From: Pseudoxanthomonas yeongjuensis
Lineage (GTDB): Bacteria > Pseudomonadota > Gammaproteobacteria > Xanthomonadales > Xanthomonadaceae
Assembly (NCBI RefSeq): GCF_010093345.1
Contig: NZ_PDWT01000001.1
Span: 1,488,001-1,552,000 of the forward strand
Direction of reading: 5' to 3'
DNA: 64,000 nt
A program made the position numbers and the translations under genes. Of this stretch, positions 63,510 through 64,000 are shown one piece after another. Below the pieces are notes generated by a model that saw only the letters and a program-made list of their open reading frames with translations, was not told the DNA's origin and did not search any database. Position 1 is the stretch's first letter, and each line of letters opens with the position of its first letter.

Positions 63510-64000
63510 CAGTTCACGGAAAGACTGGCCGACAGGTTGCGGCCGGGGCTGGTGTAGCGATCGAGGGTCGCGCTGGCGCCGCCGACCACGGGCACGTCGC
63601 CCGCTTCGGAATACTTACGATCGGCCAGGTTGAAGAGGCCCACGTTGAACCTGGCGCCCGGCGCGAATTCCCAATGCGCGTACAGATCAAGGACACCGTA
63701 GCCGCCCTGCCGGTAATAGGACGGATCGGAAACGCGGTCCTTGCGCTGGACGAAGCGCCCGGCCAGTTCCGCGCCCCACGCATCGCGCTGGTAAACGACG
63801 CCCAGGGTCGCGGTCAACGGATCGACGCTGTCGAGATTACGGGTCACGATCTGTTCTTCGAATACGTCCGGCGCGACCTCGACTTCTTCCGGACCCTTAC
63901 CCTCGCCGCGCGACCACGCTGCTGCACCGCGCAGCGACCAGCCCCGCCATTTCTCCGACAACGCCCCCAGGTCCACGCCGGCTTTCAATTCCACGCCATG
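63506..64000 (-). CDS. TonB-dependent receptor, C-terminal part (runs off the right edge)
   Basis: The frame is open to base 64000; only about 164 C-terminal residues are visible. These are barrel strands (LTATLGVVYQRDAWGAELAG, YYRQGGYGVLDLYAHWEFAP, GARFNVGLFNLADRKYSEAG) ending in LSASLSVNW with the terminal aromatic residue typical of TonB-dependent receptors. Together with the two overlapping downstream genes it is likely a heme/haemoglobin receptor. The N-terminal plug lies outside the window. Confidence 0.85.
   Translation of the reverse strand, partial: HGVELKAGVDLGALSEKWRGWSLRGAAAWSRGEGKGPEEVEVAPDVFEEQIVTRNLDSVDPLTATLGVVYQRDAWGAELAGRFVQRKDRVSDPSYYRQGGYGVLDLYAHWEFAPGARFNVGLFNLADRKYSEAGDVPVVGGASATLDRYTSPGRNLSASLSVNW

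Overview
The window looks like a chromosomal segment of a high-GC gammaproteobacterium of the family Xanthomonadaceae (Lysobacteraceae; the Lysobacter/Luteimonas/Xanthomonas group). The main reasons are gene content and gene order: metX-metB-hom behind a SAM riboswitch, a GTP-type PEP carboxykinase, a TPR-sulfotransferase near a large TonB-dependent receptor, a lysine-rich histone-H1-like protein, and Xanthomonas-type integron attC sites. The genus cannot be fixed by eye. No rRNA, tRNA, CRISPR array, insertion sequence or prophage was seen.

Layout. 0-9 kb: a hybrid sensor kinase with an N-terminal propeller, a tightly overlapping YceI / cytochrome b561 / YceI operon, a glutaredoxin-like protein, L-serine dehydratase and an alpha/beta hydrolase. 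9-18 kb: a small membrane-anchored HTH protein, the methionine-branch operon metX-metB-hom under a SAM riboswitch, a phytase-like lipoprotein with an M23 peptidase, and prfC followed by membrane proteins. 18-26 kb: an AsmA-like protein, a CBS protein, a glycosyltransferase, mtgA, a TPR/Asp-Asn beta-hydroxylase, Hsp33 and a secreted protein of unknown function. 26-34 kb: TPR-sulfotransferase, methyltransferase, TonB-dependent receptor, pckG and an HTH regulator.

34.7-37.8 kb is the most unusual part. Six small unrelated genes lie head-to-tail on the minus strand and are separated by imperfect palindromes of about 55-65 bp with attC-like ends (GTTGGGT, GTAAGGC and GTCAGAC type right cores). I read this as a cluster of integron gene cassettes without an integrase in the window (a CALIN). 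One cassette encodes a close AAC(3)-I-type aminoglycoside acetyltransferase. The others encode a GNAT acetyltransferase, an AHSA1/SRPBCC protein, a VOC protein and two exported proteins of unknown function.

37.9-46 kb: an ECF sigma factor, its probable anti-sigma factor and a DUF4097 protein, then a TetR-controlled fatty-acid oxidation operon (hydrolase, FadE, hotdog protein, membrane protein). 46-56 kb: a DUF1304 protein and a truncated copy of it, an epimerase-like lipoprotein, an ADP/ATP-carrier-like transporter, a GMC oxidoreductase, an M48 peptidase with LemA, and a beta-lactamase-fold hydrolase. 56-64 kb: a decayed SRPBCC gene, the histone-like gene, a candidate small RNA with its own promoter and terminator, gcvH and gcvT, an NfeD/SPFH pair, and the end of a probable heme-uptake operon that runs off the right edge.

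Short dispersed repeats are frequent between genes, including two copies of a repeat of about 125 bp that lie 13.5 kb apart. Several genes have a -10 box only 6-12 bases before the start codon, which suggests leaderless or very short-leader mRNAs.
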